Assembly (NCBI RefSeq): GCF_963676685.1 | Contig: NC_092357.1 | Location: 64,893,957-64,957,956 of the forward strand | Reading direction: 5' to 3' | Length of the DNA stretch: 64,000 nt | Source: Mytilus edulis | Taxonomy: Eukaryota > Mollusca > Bivalvia > Mytilida > Mytilidae | Shown: piece by piece, positions 48,956 to 59,520 of the stretch | Numbering within the stretch: the stretch's first letter is position 1 | How the letters are laid out: every line of letters begins with the position of its first letter | The notes under the pieces: model-generated | Databases searched by the model: none | The model's input: only the letters and a program-made list of their open reading frames with translations | What the model was told of the DNA's origin: nothing | Translations under genes and position numbers: made by a program

Positions 48956-49680
48956 GTTTCTTATGTGATAGCAAATATACACGGGTCAATTTGTGAAATA
49001 AAACTTTAGCTAGTCTTCTTTTCGTTGAACGGCATATCTATATTTTGTACTAGCTGGGATATGCACGTGGCTCATGAACAGGTCGAGAACTCTAGATTTC
49101 TTTACGTCAGAATATATTTGCATAGTAATTTCCCAAACACAAGGCCAATACGGCCTTGACAAACTGACCAATCGACTCACTGAGCTACAATGCATTGTGG
49201 GCTACTACGAGTTTACTACATACTTAAAGCACGTGGAATTAGTGGAAGAACTGTCAACTAATATAGTGTCTGTGATTCTCAAAATATATGTTTTTGTTCT
49301 GCGAATGTGATCATTGTAAAATATATAACATAATCTTCAATTTACATGTTCAGATTAAAAAATTATTGTTTACGGGCTTCACTATTCGACTTTCTTTTTC
49401 GCCTTGTTAAAGTTGTGGAACAGGTTTTTTCCATAGTACCTGTGCAATAATTTTACGGAAATTTCAGATGATATGACCACTGTCCACTATGAAATTTTTT
49501 TGAGCTCTTTTAAACCTGTATAATGTCATTCCAAAATCATTTCTGCCTAGAAAAACACGAAAACTTTCATTGAAACACTTCTTTCTGTACTGGATGTGTA
49601 ATATTTTTTTTTATCAGGACCTGAACTAAAAGTAAGAACATCATACTATTCAGTATGCTAAAAATAAGTGTTATGAAAGC

Positions 49681-49842
49681 GGCAGGGGCGGATCCAGCCA
49701 TTTTAAAAAAGGGGGTCCTAACCCTGGACAAAAAAAAAGGGGGGTTCCAACTACATGTCCACATCCAAATGACATCCAAATGCATTGATCGTCCAAAAAT
49801 AAGGGGTCCATCCACCGGAATCCCCCCTGGATCCGCCACTGA
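49681..49842. mobile_element. MITE with GGCGGATCCAG termini
   Basis: The ends GGGGCGGATCCAGCCATTTT and CCCCTGGATCCGCCACTGAG are inverted copies. The interior repeats CAAATGACATCCAAATG. This GGCGGATCCAG terminus is widespread in invertebrates (hAT-like in my recollection). ORFs on both strands are incidental. Confidence 0.7.
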
Positions 49843-50061
49843 GCAGATACGGTATATAGCTCAATACATTTTGTATAGTTTCATCCATCGATAATGTCCG
49901 TTTGTTGCTAATTTCATCACAAAATATACCTCAGAGGTTTTTCATCGTTCGGCTGCTGTCCTGTTGACATATGTAAAATATCTCCAATATTTAGTCTCTG
50001 GATAATAGTGGGTGCTATATTACCTATTATTTTTTTCTTCTAAAACGTGCTTTGTATGTAG

Positions 50062-50515
50062 AAATAAAAAGATGATGTACGAGTGCCAAATGAGACATCT
50101 TTCAAACAAAGACATAATCTAGTAAAGTAAATAGTTATAGGTTCAATGATGAAAAGTAAGCTATAAATGACCCCAAAATTACTTGTGTAAAACAATCCAA
50201 ACAAAAAAACAAAAACAAAACAAAAAACCGGCCCAATTAAATATAGAAAAGGAGAAGAAATCTATCCCATCAAAAAAAAAAAATATATAGGTTTGTATAA
50301 GAGCCTGTAATTCAGTGGTTGTCGTTTGTTAATGTGTTGTTTTTCGTTCATTTTTTTTTATATAATTAAGGCCGTTAGTTCTAGTTTGATTTGTTTTACA
50401 TTGTCATATCGGGGCCTTTTATGGCTGACTATGCGGTATGGGCTTTGCTCATTGTTGAAGGCCATACGATGATCTATAAATGTTAATTTCTGTGTCATTT
50501 TGGTCTCTTGCGGAC
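50062..50515. repeat. Two mussel repeat fragments, head to head
   Basis: 50062-50225 is a plus fragment (GTGCCAAATGAGACATC). 50285-50515 is a reverse fragment (GGCCGTTAGTTCTAGTTTG, TATGGCTGACTATGCGGTAT, TTGTTGAAGGCCATACG). Confidence 0.75.
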
Positions 50516-50530
50516 AGGTGTCTCATTCAA

Positions 50531-50913
50531 GGGGGGGGGGGGGGGTATCTACGTCATCACGCAGGGTGTCGGCGATTGAAATTGGACCACCATTTTGTCG
50601 CTTCAAGGTAAGAATGTTACTTATTATGGTGTCGGCGATTGAAATTGGACCACCATTTTGTCGCTTCAAGGTAAGAATGTTACTTATTATGCCAGTTATA
50701 TGAGGGTTATGATTATACAAAATAGTCCACCAAAGACTATATAAAGTAGGAAAATAAATGAGCCATCGCTCAATATTATTGGTTATCTCAATTTTGCAAA
50801 CACTTCGATACCAGTTTTAGGAATTGGGTCAACATGCAGGATATCGGCAAAAATGGTGGTCCAATTTCAATCGCCGACACCCTGCATGATGACGTAGATT
50901 CCCCCCCCCCCCC
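50531..50913. mobile_element. MITE with G-tract termini and an internal 63-bp duplication
   Basis: Both ends are G/C homopolymers (15 G, 13 C) followed by ATCTACGTCATCACGCAGGG and GTGTCGGCGATTGAAATTGG in inverted copies (TIR ~65 bp). The segment 50566-50628 is repeated directly at 50629-50691, so the left arm is doubled. Confidence 0.8.
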
Positions 50914-51024
50914 ACTTGTCATTGGCAATCGTACCGCATCTTCTTTTTTATTATAGATCCAACGCTTCAATTTTCACAGAACATATCAGATTTTCCACCA
51001 TGTCGCAAATACATATGGATAACA

Positions 51025-51250
51025 TCATTACAGCTTATTTACTATTGCATGTAGAGCAAATCTTTGGTAAGCTTGCTTGTTTTGTTTGTGATATTGTACA
51101 AAATATAAAATATACAAGTTAAACTATGCCTATAGATATAGTTTGAAGATGTCAATTTTATTTCCAAAGCTTGTATAGACAACTATACAAACAAAGCAAG
51201 CAAGCCATCCAAAGTTTTACTTTGCAGGGATAAGAAATCAGCTGTTATGA
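51025..51250. mobile_element. MITE, second member of the 44284 family
   Basis: ATCATTACAGCTT at the left and the complementary AGCTGTTATGAT at the right. The arms share AAGCTTGCTTG / CAAGCAAGCCATCCAAAG and TTTGTTTG with the 44284 element. Confidence 0.65.
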
Positions 51251-51894
51251 TTTTATTCAGTTTGGTAAATGTCCGAGCCCGTTAAAAAAAGAAAACAAAC
51301 TGAAACTACAGTTGCTGACTTCACTACCTTCAAAACAAAGGGAACAGTTTGGAAGTCCCATATACTGAAATGTGACAAAATAAATACTTATAGATTTTTT
51401 TAACACTGCCATGTATGTAAATATTTCTTCGCCTTTTTCACGGCCGACACTCGGCTAACCGAGAGATTGGTCGGTTAATCTATATTGAGTATGCGGCTAT
51501 ATGGGCGATTGGTCTGTTAATCAGGTTGGTTATACGTCTGTTAAGAGTAAAACGCTTAAATTAATGTTAAACTCTATTAAATATACAGATTTTTGGCATG
51601 TTATAAGAACTAAATCAAAAAAAGAAAAGTGTCTGACAAAATGTTATCTATCATAGAACATTTTGCACTTGTAAAAACATTTCATAGTCTCGGCAGTTTT
51701 CAGTAAAACTAAAAGGCGTCGCGCAAGCATGTAGTATTAATGCTTATACGCATAGCAATTTTTTTTAATAAAAGGCGAAACAAACAAATTTAGATATCAT
51801 TTAAAGGACAACAAATAGTACTGTGGTTCTAAAAAATAAATTGTAAAATAACGTGAATAATACCACGTTTTAGTGAAAATTATTGGAATAATAT

Positions 51895-52036
51895 GGTATT
51901 ATTGCGTAACAATTTTCATATTGGCTTAGTTATAGGTCCGAGGGTACCATATTGGCCTGAGGCGAAGCCGAAGGCCAATATGGCTGCCCGAGGACCTATA
52001 ACTAAGCCAATATGAAAATTGTTACGCAATGATACC
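51895..52036. repeat. 142-bp long hairpin, tip GGCGAAGCC
   Basis: Arms of ~64 bp (GGTATTATTGCGTAACAATT..., TTGGCTTAGTTATAGGTCC) are almost fully complementary and close on TGAGGCGAAGCCGAA. Followed by further CCAATATGA / GGGCCAATATGA pieces that recur in inverted form near 57505-57535. It lies 220 bp beyond the recombinase stop codon. Confidence 0.85.
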
Positions 52037-52258
52037 TTTATTAATTAACCAGTCCAATATGAACTCTAGCCGGGCCAATATGAAGATTGAAAATAGTGTG
52101 AAAATCTGACATTCAGGGCTTCAATAGTAGTGATTTGAATATGTATCAATGAAAATTGAGGATTTTAATCAAAACAATAAAATAGTAACAATTTTATTAA
52201 ATAATCAACAGTAAATAAACACAACAAGTAAAAAACATGTTTTTATCTAGTTTTCAGA

Positions 52259-55200
52259 TTAAAGCTCTTGGCTGCAGTTTATAGTATTCTTTCTTTCCCC
52301 TGAGTATATGTTAATATTGAAAACACCACCTGTTATAGTTGCACCTGCAAACATGGCCATTGGGTTGTCATGTTTGTTAGCAGTTTGATTATTTGTATTT
52401 GATACATTTGCATTTAAATTATTATGAACTAATGTATTTGAGTTTGAAAGTTCACAAGGTTCCTCTGAATCTGATGTCGTCTGTAAATCTGAGTTCGGCA
52501 ACATGACCTTAGATATTGTGTGAGAAGCTTGTTGCTGTTGTTCAATAGACGGTACTGAATAATGAGTTAAGGTACTAATGCCTTTCCAGCCTCCTAATTG
52601 AGCAACTTCATTGGCAGGTCTACCATTTTGAAGTAGTGTGGTAGCAAAAGTTTTACGTCCCGAATGATTAACCTTTCTTCCTTGAAGATCTCCTTTTTCT
52701 GCCATATTTTTTACCATTTTACCTAATTTATCTTTGCCTATGGTTTGGCGAGTGTACCATATTTCCTCATGTTTATTATCTAAAGGCCTCAAATAAAATC
52801 TATGTTCATCAGTTAATGTGTCTTGAGGTCTATGCCGTTTGTATTCCTTGTAAACATGAATAGGGCAATTACTTCCTCCTTCCCCGAAAATCTTTGGCGT
52901 AATATCCCGGAAATCCCTGCTTTTTGCTCCACTACGGGTTTTGGTGCTTCTTTCTGAAAAAAGTATGCTTATGTCAATATTTAAAGAAGAATTATCCTTC
53001 CTGTCTGTACAAAACTTTCACTTTTATATAACAAAAAACATGTATTGCATAGTAAATAAGATTTGTTTTGATAAATATAAAACAATGGTTAATATCCTTA
53101 AAAGCACAAATTACCAACTTTTGTCAGGACTGTTGTACATGTACATCCATTATCCACAGAAGTATATATTCTGTGATTTCTAAAAGATTTAAAATATCAA
53201 CTATTTAAATGATGGAAATCATAACATAATCTCACCATTAAATTCCAAATACTCCTTTCCATCAGATGTAGCTTTTAACTTGACATCTCCCCATGTCATG
53301 TTAACATGGTCTTGTCGACCTCGTAGACCAAAGTATGTTGCATTATTTAAAAACACAGCATTCAGTAATGCATCAGGGTTTTCTGGAAAAAGAAAAAAAA
53401 AGAACTTAACTAAAATACATGTATCTTAATGTAAATATCCAACTTAAAATAGTATTTAAAGGACAAATACTGTATCAAAATGCAAAAGACCTCTGGAGAC
53501 ACTCTCATTGTTCAAGACCTTATGTGTATTTTAAACATTTTTTATTAGAACAACCATTTAATAATCAGGGATGGATAGAGGGCGACAAGGAAATAAAATA
53601 ATTTGTTTGCCACAAGGTTAGAAAAATGTTTAATTAAAAGTTACTGACTGACACGCTGGAATACAACATTTTTTTTAAACTTACGTGTTCCAATAACGCC
53701 TTTCTCCCTCAAGATTTGGATTTCCTCAGTCGTCAAAGGTTCAGCTCTGTTTGGCTTACTGCCCTTGCCCAATGACTTTAATGCCTTTCGCTTCGCTTCT
53801 AATACCCGTCTTGTGTGGTTGAACTCAGGATCCTTTTTAATACTGAAACATTAAAGAAAAGATATGCATAATATCTGACATGTAATTTTTGTATGTACAT
53901 GTTTTATACTTATAGCAAAGAGAAACCAAGGAATATTCATTGTACACAAGCTTAAGATCATCAAAACCACATTGACCCAGATGATATATATAGTTTTTAC
54001 CAAAAAAAATGACACAAGGCTAAAATTAAAATATTGGCACTGAATATTCGAGTCATAATGCTTGACAGAATAATGCAAAGGCTATCATGCTATATCAAGA
54101 CAAGGGAGTTACATGTCTCACAGATATCAAATAATCTACATGAAAATAATCGTACCTTATACTACTTTTTGAGTCCTTCAAATGTCTATCCAAGCTGTTG
54201 AACATAGAGGATAAAGAGTCAGGCTCATATTCGTCACCATTTTTCTTCAGGACTCCAAGAAAAAATCTTGATAACAGACTGTCCAAGTCTTTGGCAGGTA
54301 TTTCCACTGAATCACGCATTTCTCCAACAGATATGAAAAAATCCAGCATCACTTTCAAGTCACTCTTTGTTTTAGTTTTTGTGTTCTTGTTAACACTTAA
54401 AGCTAGAAAAGAGTCAGTGTCTTCATCAGTGACAGAGCGAAACCTCTTGCTACTCGAGCTATTTTCTTTGTCTGATTCGTCAATCTCATGATTCTGTGCA
54501 TTTTCAATGTCCTGCAGAATTTCATTTGGGAGTCTTTAGTCTTTAGTAAGTGTCCCAAATGACACTGTAAACACTTGTGTACGTTTCCTCTTTTGTAGTT
54601 TCTTCACATATGTAATGTTCACTCATGTACTTAATTGAAATTGTGGCTGCTGCTTAAAAAATTTTGACTTAATTTTGATATAGATTTATAGTGTTTTTTG
54701 CTGTATAGTGTTTTTGAATCTACCAGACTCCGTTAAATAATTTTCCAGATGGCACAATATCTCATTTCGATTGTCTCTATTAATGTCTTCTTCATCGATT
54801 CCTAATAAGGTGTCTAAATCCATGTGTATATTTCCTGTAATAAAGTAAATAGATGTTCTCATTCTCTCTCTAGCCTCCTCATAGTTAGAACAATGTAAAA
54901 GATAGTGTTCTACAGTTTCTGGCTCTCCACAGGAACAGTTTTTGTCTGATGATGGTATAATTTTGGATTTATAATCATTTAGATCACAATAACCTGTTCT
55001 CAAACTAGTAGTAATTGAAAACGACCATTTGGATGGTAAATCTTTTGGTATTTTCTGACAGACATTTTGATGATAATTGTAATAATTTCTGCCACGTTGA
55101 CTTGATTCCCATTGGTTCTGCCATTTTCTTAAAACACTTTCTCTTGCTGCACGTTTTATATCCTGCCTGGTTACTTCTGATGGTTCTTCTATTTTTTCAG

Positions 55201-57397
55201 CTTCTTTAGCTCCTTTTTTGGCCAGTGAATCAGCAATGTCATTTCCTTGGATATCAGCATGACCAGGTGTCCATTCAAAATTTAATGGAATTCCATTCAT
55301 CTTTAATACTTTCATGTTTTTCTTAATTTCTCTTATGACTTTGATGTAATTCTCTGATTTCCAGTTTAAAGTTAAAATTCCAATTGAGGTCTGACTATCT
55401 GAAAAAAGTGTAATTGAGTCTGTGTTTTGTCTGTTTTCTGATATTAAAAAGTGGTCAACAACAAGTTTAATGGCGATCAGTTCTCCGAGTAGTATTGATC
55501 CTTTCTTGGATACAGCTTTACTAATTTCAATTTGTGGTTGATTATTTGATGGAAAGATGACAGCACCTGCTCCTACAGGGCCAGGACTACCAAGACAGGA
55601 CCCATCATTAAATGCTATACATGAATTTGCAGGAAGATGACTTAGTTTTTCCATTATAATGAGTTTTCCAACATTTTTTTGGTCTGTTGATCTTGATTTG
55701 GAATTTCCAAGGTTTTTCCAATAATCTGGAGGAGATTTATATCTTCGTATCCCATTAAACTCAAATTCTGCTTCTATACCATTTACATCAACACCTGTAC
55801 ATACCTTCATGTCTTCTGCCTGAAGAATCATTTTTCCCACTGGAGATACATATTTTTCAGGGATGTCAATTGTTTTCCAGTCATCCAGGATTTGTTTTAT
55901 TGGAATGGAGATATCATACGAATTAATTTTTGCAAGTGTACGAGTTGCAATTTCTTCTCTACGCAGATGTATTGGTAGGATTCCAGAAACTACTTCCAAA
56001 GTCTCTACACTTGATGTTGGAGTAACATTAAGGCATATAGCTAATCCCTTTCGTTGAATTTTGTTCAGTTTGTCTGTTATATTGGTTTCACAGGTCTGCC
56101 AAACACTACTTGCATATTCTAAGCTGGAAAGGACAATACTTTGGTAAATTTGAAGTAGAATTTTTGTAGAAACTTTTGCAACTCCTTTGATCATTCTAAG
56201 TAGGCTAATTGCTTTATGTGCCTTTTGTTCCACATTTTCGATGTGTTTGAGAAATGATAGTTTTTCATCTAACGTGACTCCTAATATTTTTGGATTACAG
56301 TTATATTTTAACAATTTACCTTCTAGTTGTAAATTCATTTTCTTTATTGGACCATTCCTTGAAAAGATACAATATTCTGTTTTCTCAATACTCAAATTAA
56401 TTCTCCATTTTTTGGTCCAATCCTGGATTATGTTAAGATCCTTTTGTACCTGTTTCTCCATGTCATTCAAGTTCTTTCCATTTATCCATACAGTACCATC
56501 ATCAGCAAATTTACACTTTTTACATGATAGGTTAGCAAAAATGTCTTTGATAAAGATATTAAAAAGAAGTGGAGCTATAACTGATCCTTGTGGGAGACCT
56601 ATTTTGGTTTCAAACCAGCTTCCTTTATGGTTGTTAATCACACACCTTGCTTGTCTTTCCTTTAAAAAATTGTTAATCCAATTCCAGATGTTACCTTTAA
56701 CACCGTTATCATAAAGTTTTGTGAGAAGTCCTTCCCTCCAAACACTGTCGTATGCTTTTTCAAGATCAATAAAGACTGCTAATATAAATTCGTTGTTATT
56801 GAAGGCATTAAAGATGTTTTGAGTTAAACTTAACAAGGCATTTTCAGTAGAGCGATAGTGGCGAAACCCTTCTTGTTCTGGATCCAATATGGAGTTGGTC
56901 TCTATATAACCTTCTAGTCTAGATGTTACTACTCTTTCCATAACTTTACCCAGTATACTTGTGAGACTAATTGGACGATATGAAGAAGGGTTATTATATG
57001 TTGACTTTCCCATTTTCCTTATAAATTTAACATTTGCTAGTTTCCAAGGTTTTGGAAGTTTTCCTTCTTCCCAAGATTTGTTAAACACATATGACAACAC
57101 ATTGTATAAGCTACCATAACACTTTTTACATGATAGGTTAGCAAAAATGTCTTTGATAAAGATATTAAAAAGAATATTAATAAGCTACCATAACTCTTAG
57201 TTCTCTAGAAATTAATAAATTTAAATTTGTCACTGGACAATCAAATTTCCTTCCCCATTGACATCCGCGAGATTTCTCTTGATGTACTCTGCCTCCCTAT
57301 TAGATAAATCGTCGTAGTGAAAATAGTCTTCAACTAACGCATCCATCGCATCATCTATATTTTTTATAGAGCTATTGCTCCATCGTTTTGTTGTCAT
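52259..57397 (-). CDS. Crypton/DUF3504-type tyrosine recombinase, 5 exons, 513 aa
   Basis: Exons 57397-57234, 54533-54156, 53842-53685, 53382-53236, 52953-52259 (stop). 1542 nt, all phases consistent. The N-terminal part has an acidic linker and a SAM-like core-binding segment (TKTKSDLKVMLDFF..., about 100-180). The catalytic part shows GLRGRQDH (R254), TKTRSG (K287), NHSGRKT (H379, R382), GGWKG (W405) and LTHYS (Y414): a full R-K-HxxR-W-Y set. The fold and the CPIHVYKEYKRHRP and FYLRP motifs match DUF3504, the Crypton-derived domain of ZMYM2-4 and QRICH1. The C-terminal tail has GATITGGVFNINIYSG. Known Cryptons excise and insert by strand exchange through the Tyr. The exon 1 to 2 junction is weakest: its acceptor has no pyrimidine tract and abuts the 3' end of the LINE in intron 1. 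Exons 2-5 are solid. Confidence 0.82.
54536..57180 (-). mobile_element. 5'-truncated non-LTR retrotransposon (RT-RNase H LINE)
   Basis: Minus-strand LINE inside intron 1 of the recombinase gene. It lacks the endonuclease and begins near the N-terminal RT motifs. The 3' UTR runs from 54685 to about 54536 and ends in a repeated TAAAGAC. A near-terminal inverted pair CATTTGGGA / TCCCAAATG spans the 3' junction. The RNase H domain places it in the I/R1-like superfamily. No clean target duplication was found. Confidence 0.85.
54686..57100 (-). CDS. LINE reverse transcriptase with C-terminal RNase H, 804 aa, 5'-truncated
   Basis: One long uninterrupted frame. RT motifs in order: SSYRPISLTSILGKVMERVV (1-2), FIDLEKAYDSVW (A), GLPQGSVIAPLLFNIFI (B), KFADDGTVW (C, catalytic ADD), then the thumb region. 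RNase H at ~490-640 with acidic residues in FNDGS, LGELIAI, LFSDSQTS and GNDIADSLAKKG. A C-terminal zinc-knuckle-like C-x-C...HYLLHC follows. It copies its own RNA at the target (target-primed reverse transcription). The frame runs a few codons beyond 57100 to the truncation point, so the start given is the first internal Met and not a real start. The lack of stops indicates a young copy. Confidence 0.93.
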   Translation of the reverse strand: MLSYVFNKSWEEGKLPKPWKLANVKFIRKMGKSTYNNPSSYRPISLTSILGKVMERVVTSRLEGYIETNSILDPEQEGFRHYRSTENALLSLTQNIFNAFNNNEFILAVFIDLEKAYDSVWREGLLTKLYDNGVKGNIWNWINNFLKERQARCVINNHKGSWFETKIGLPQGSVIAPLLFNIFIKDIFANLSCKKCKFADDGTVWINGKNLNDMEKQVQKDLNIIQDWTKKWRINLSIEKTEYCIFSRNGPIKKMNLQLEGKLLKYNCNPKILGVTLDEKLSFLKHIENVEQKAHKAISLLRMIKGVAKVSTKILLQIYQSIVLSSLEYASSVWQTCETNITDKLNKIQRKGLAICLNVTPTSSVETLEVVSGILPIHLRREEIATRTLAKINSYDISIPIKQILDDWKTIDIPEKYVSPVGKMILQAEDMKVCTGVDVNGIEAEFEFNGIRRYKSPPDYWKNLGNSKSRSTDQKNVGKLIIMEKLSHLPANSCIAFNDGSCLGSPGPVGAGAVIFPSNNQPQIEISKAVSKKGSILLGELIAIKLVVDHFLISENRQNTDSITLFSDSQTSIGILTLNWKSENYIKVIREIKKNMKVLKMNGIPLNFEWTPGHADIQGNDIADSLAKKGAKEAEKIEEPSEVTRQDIKRAARESVLRKWQNQWESSQRGRNYYNYHQNVCQKIPKDLPSKWSFSITTSLRTGYCDLNDYKSKIIPSSDKNCSCGEPETVEHYLLHCSNYEEARERMRTSIYFITGNIHMDLDTLLGIDEEDINRDNRNEILCHLENYLTESGRFKNTIQQKTL
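57106..57194. repeat. Templated patch at the 5' end of the LINE
   Basis: ATAAGCTACCATAAC occurs at 57106-57120 and again at 57180-57194. Between them, 57119-57174 is a 56-bp same-strand copy of RT sequence from 56512-56567 (ACACTTTTTACATGATAGGT...). Confidence 0.85.
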
Positions 57398-57539
57398 TTT
57401 CTCCTGTCAGACGACACTAGCCGTAGTTCTCTAGAGTTATCGGGATTTCAACCGATTAGTCTAGAGCTAATCGAATATGCTAATATTGGGCTTGCTAAAC
57501 CCGGGCCAATACGGAAAAATCCGTATTGGCCTTATAGGA

Positions 57540-59520
57540 CAAAATTATCGATTTGGCAGTTTTACTCGTATTTAGTCAAATAAGCTCCAGTTAATTAATA
57601 AAGTCTGTTAATGGGTTGGACAATTGAAGTTGTGTCAGTTAAGAGTTATTTAGCCACGACAATAATTTTGCTACCTTTATATTTTCCCCTTGAAAAATTT
57701 AAGAATGAGATGTTACTGAGTAAACAAAAATGACAATACGGTGCCACAGTATCCTAGAAAGAGCATTTTTATTTTGACTTTCTTTGCATTTTATTGAAGG
57801 GTGTGTCACTTCAATAAAGCGTGATATGGATTGGCCTCTAGAATATGCATGAATTTTTTATTGACGTTTTCAATCAGCCTTACTTTTTGTTTCTGTTCGA
57901 AGTAGCACGTTCTCAATTCCGACTGAAAGTGTCTTTCTAATACAACACAGGGTACATATAACGTGTTCTCGTTCACATATGAACATGGTATTTGTCACTG
58001 GACGTTAAACCCTGATTCGTCAGCATCATCCAATTTGTTCTTTTCTTCTATTACTTAATCATATGTTGTTTACAAATCACTCTAAAGAAGTAAACGGAAA
58101 GGAGCGAATGCAGCTACATTTGGTTATTTTAAGTTTCAATTTATTTTATTCCGTTTAGTTCCTTTCTACATAAGTGCAGAGGAGTACTACAGTTGTCTAT
58201 GGTGGCCGGTGAAGTCCATTTCGCCTTTTCGCGATTTCGGCTGTCATATTCTATAGGGCGAAAACGCGAAATCGCGAAGTCTAAAACGCGAAGTCGAAAA
58301 CGAGAAATCGGTTTCGCGTTTTTGCGTTTTCGACTTTGCAATTTCGCGTTTTCGCCATATAGAATATGTAAGGCGAAAACGCTAAAGCGCTAAAACGCAA
58401 AATGGCATTAACCTGTCACCATAGTTGTCCGCATGTAAACTTCTAGATTTTGTCACCAATATAAGTACATCGCAATCCGTTACTGTTTCAACAGCCATCG
58501 GTGTTTCATGTGTGTGTTCTTAAACAAGTATTATTTTTCTCTCGTTTTAGCAATGTACATGTATCACTCTCTACTGTCCTTAAATAATTATTCTATATTC
58601 TGCGTTTCCATCCAGATTCTCGTGTATACTAGAGGGTCCGGATTGGGGGTATTGTTTATTTCTGTATTCTTTAAATTGTTATGTCATTTTTTTTTACATT
58701 TTATTTATCTTACTCATTATTCTTTCTTTATTTTTCATATTTTGTCATCCCAATATATGTTACTTACTGATGTTTAGTTACATTACGACGTTTATCTCTG
58801 ATTTATATAAGTTGGTTACCAATGTAGATGACAAATTTGTGTCATTCATGACAATTAAACAGAATCAACATGATATATGCGATCATTCTTGGATGAAATT
58901 AATATTACTTTAATATTACACTTTTTGAAACCATTTTTATCAATTTTCAATTTCATGAGTTGTTTCCGTATATGTTATGTTTCATTGCTCGTGTGTTGTT
59001 TTCGTATATTGTAGCCGCTCGCCTTGAGCCTACTCATTTGATCCGATAACACCCTGTATATCAATAAAATTATACTTTTATTGTCATTCATAACTCTTAA
59101 CAGACCAATTAACAGACCGGGTTTTATACATCCGACCCATTAACAGACCAGGTTTAAAATAAAGATTGATTTATGTCACCAAAATACAGATTTTCGTGTA
59201 GATTTTTCACACAATGATATCAATATGGTTAACAAACATAATGCCTTTCTTTTTTCGATGTTCAAAATATTGAATACAACTAAATTTAACCAATGTGTCA
59301 TTTTGTGTACATTTTATGTGTGTGAAATATGTATAAATTTATTGATGAGTAACCCGCCTTTTCATTTTATAGATCGTACATCGAAGCTAGAAAAATAATA
59401 ATTACACCACTGAATTCAGTGCATTGAACTGTTTTGTTAGACATGAATACTTTTTATGATTGAAATATATTTAGAAAGTTATACAATGAAACAAGCTGAA
59501 ATTGCAATGATTTTCTCGAC
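57540..59520. other. Non-coding right-hand part of the TIR unit
   Basis: No ORF of note. It holds GTCTGTTAAT motifs near 57600 and 59095-59150, the inverted repeat at 58245-58368, and a TTTGTCACTGGACGTTAAAC piece near 57990 known from bivalve repeats. Confidence 0.6.
58245..58368. repeat. 124-bp inverted repeat with GCGAAA-type internal repeats
   Basis: CATATTCTATAGGGCGAAAA and its complement ending ATATAGAATATG bound a run of CGCGAAATCGCGAAGTC / AAAACGCGAAGTCG repeats, strongly CpG-rich against the AT-rich surroundings. It sits in the right-hand non-coding part of the TIR unit. Confidence 0.8.

Noticed and set aside
54198-54491. 97-residue plus-strand ORF
   Set aside because: Antisense shadow of recombinase exon 2.
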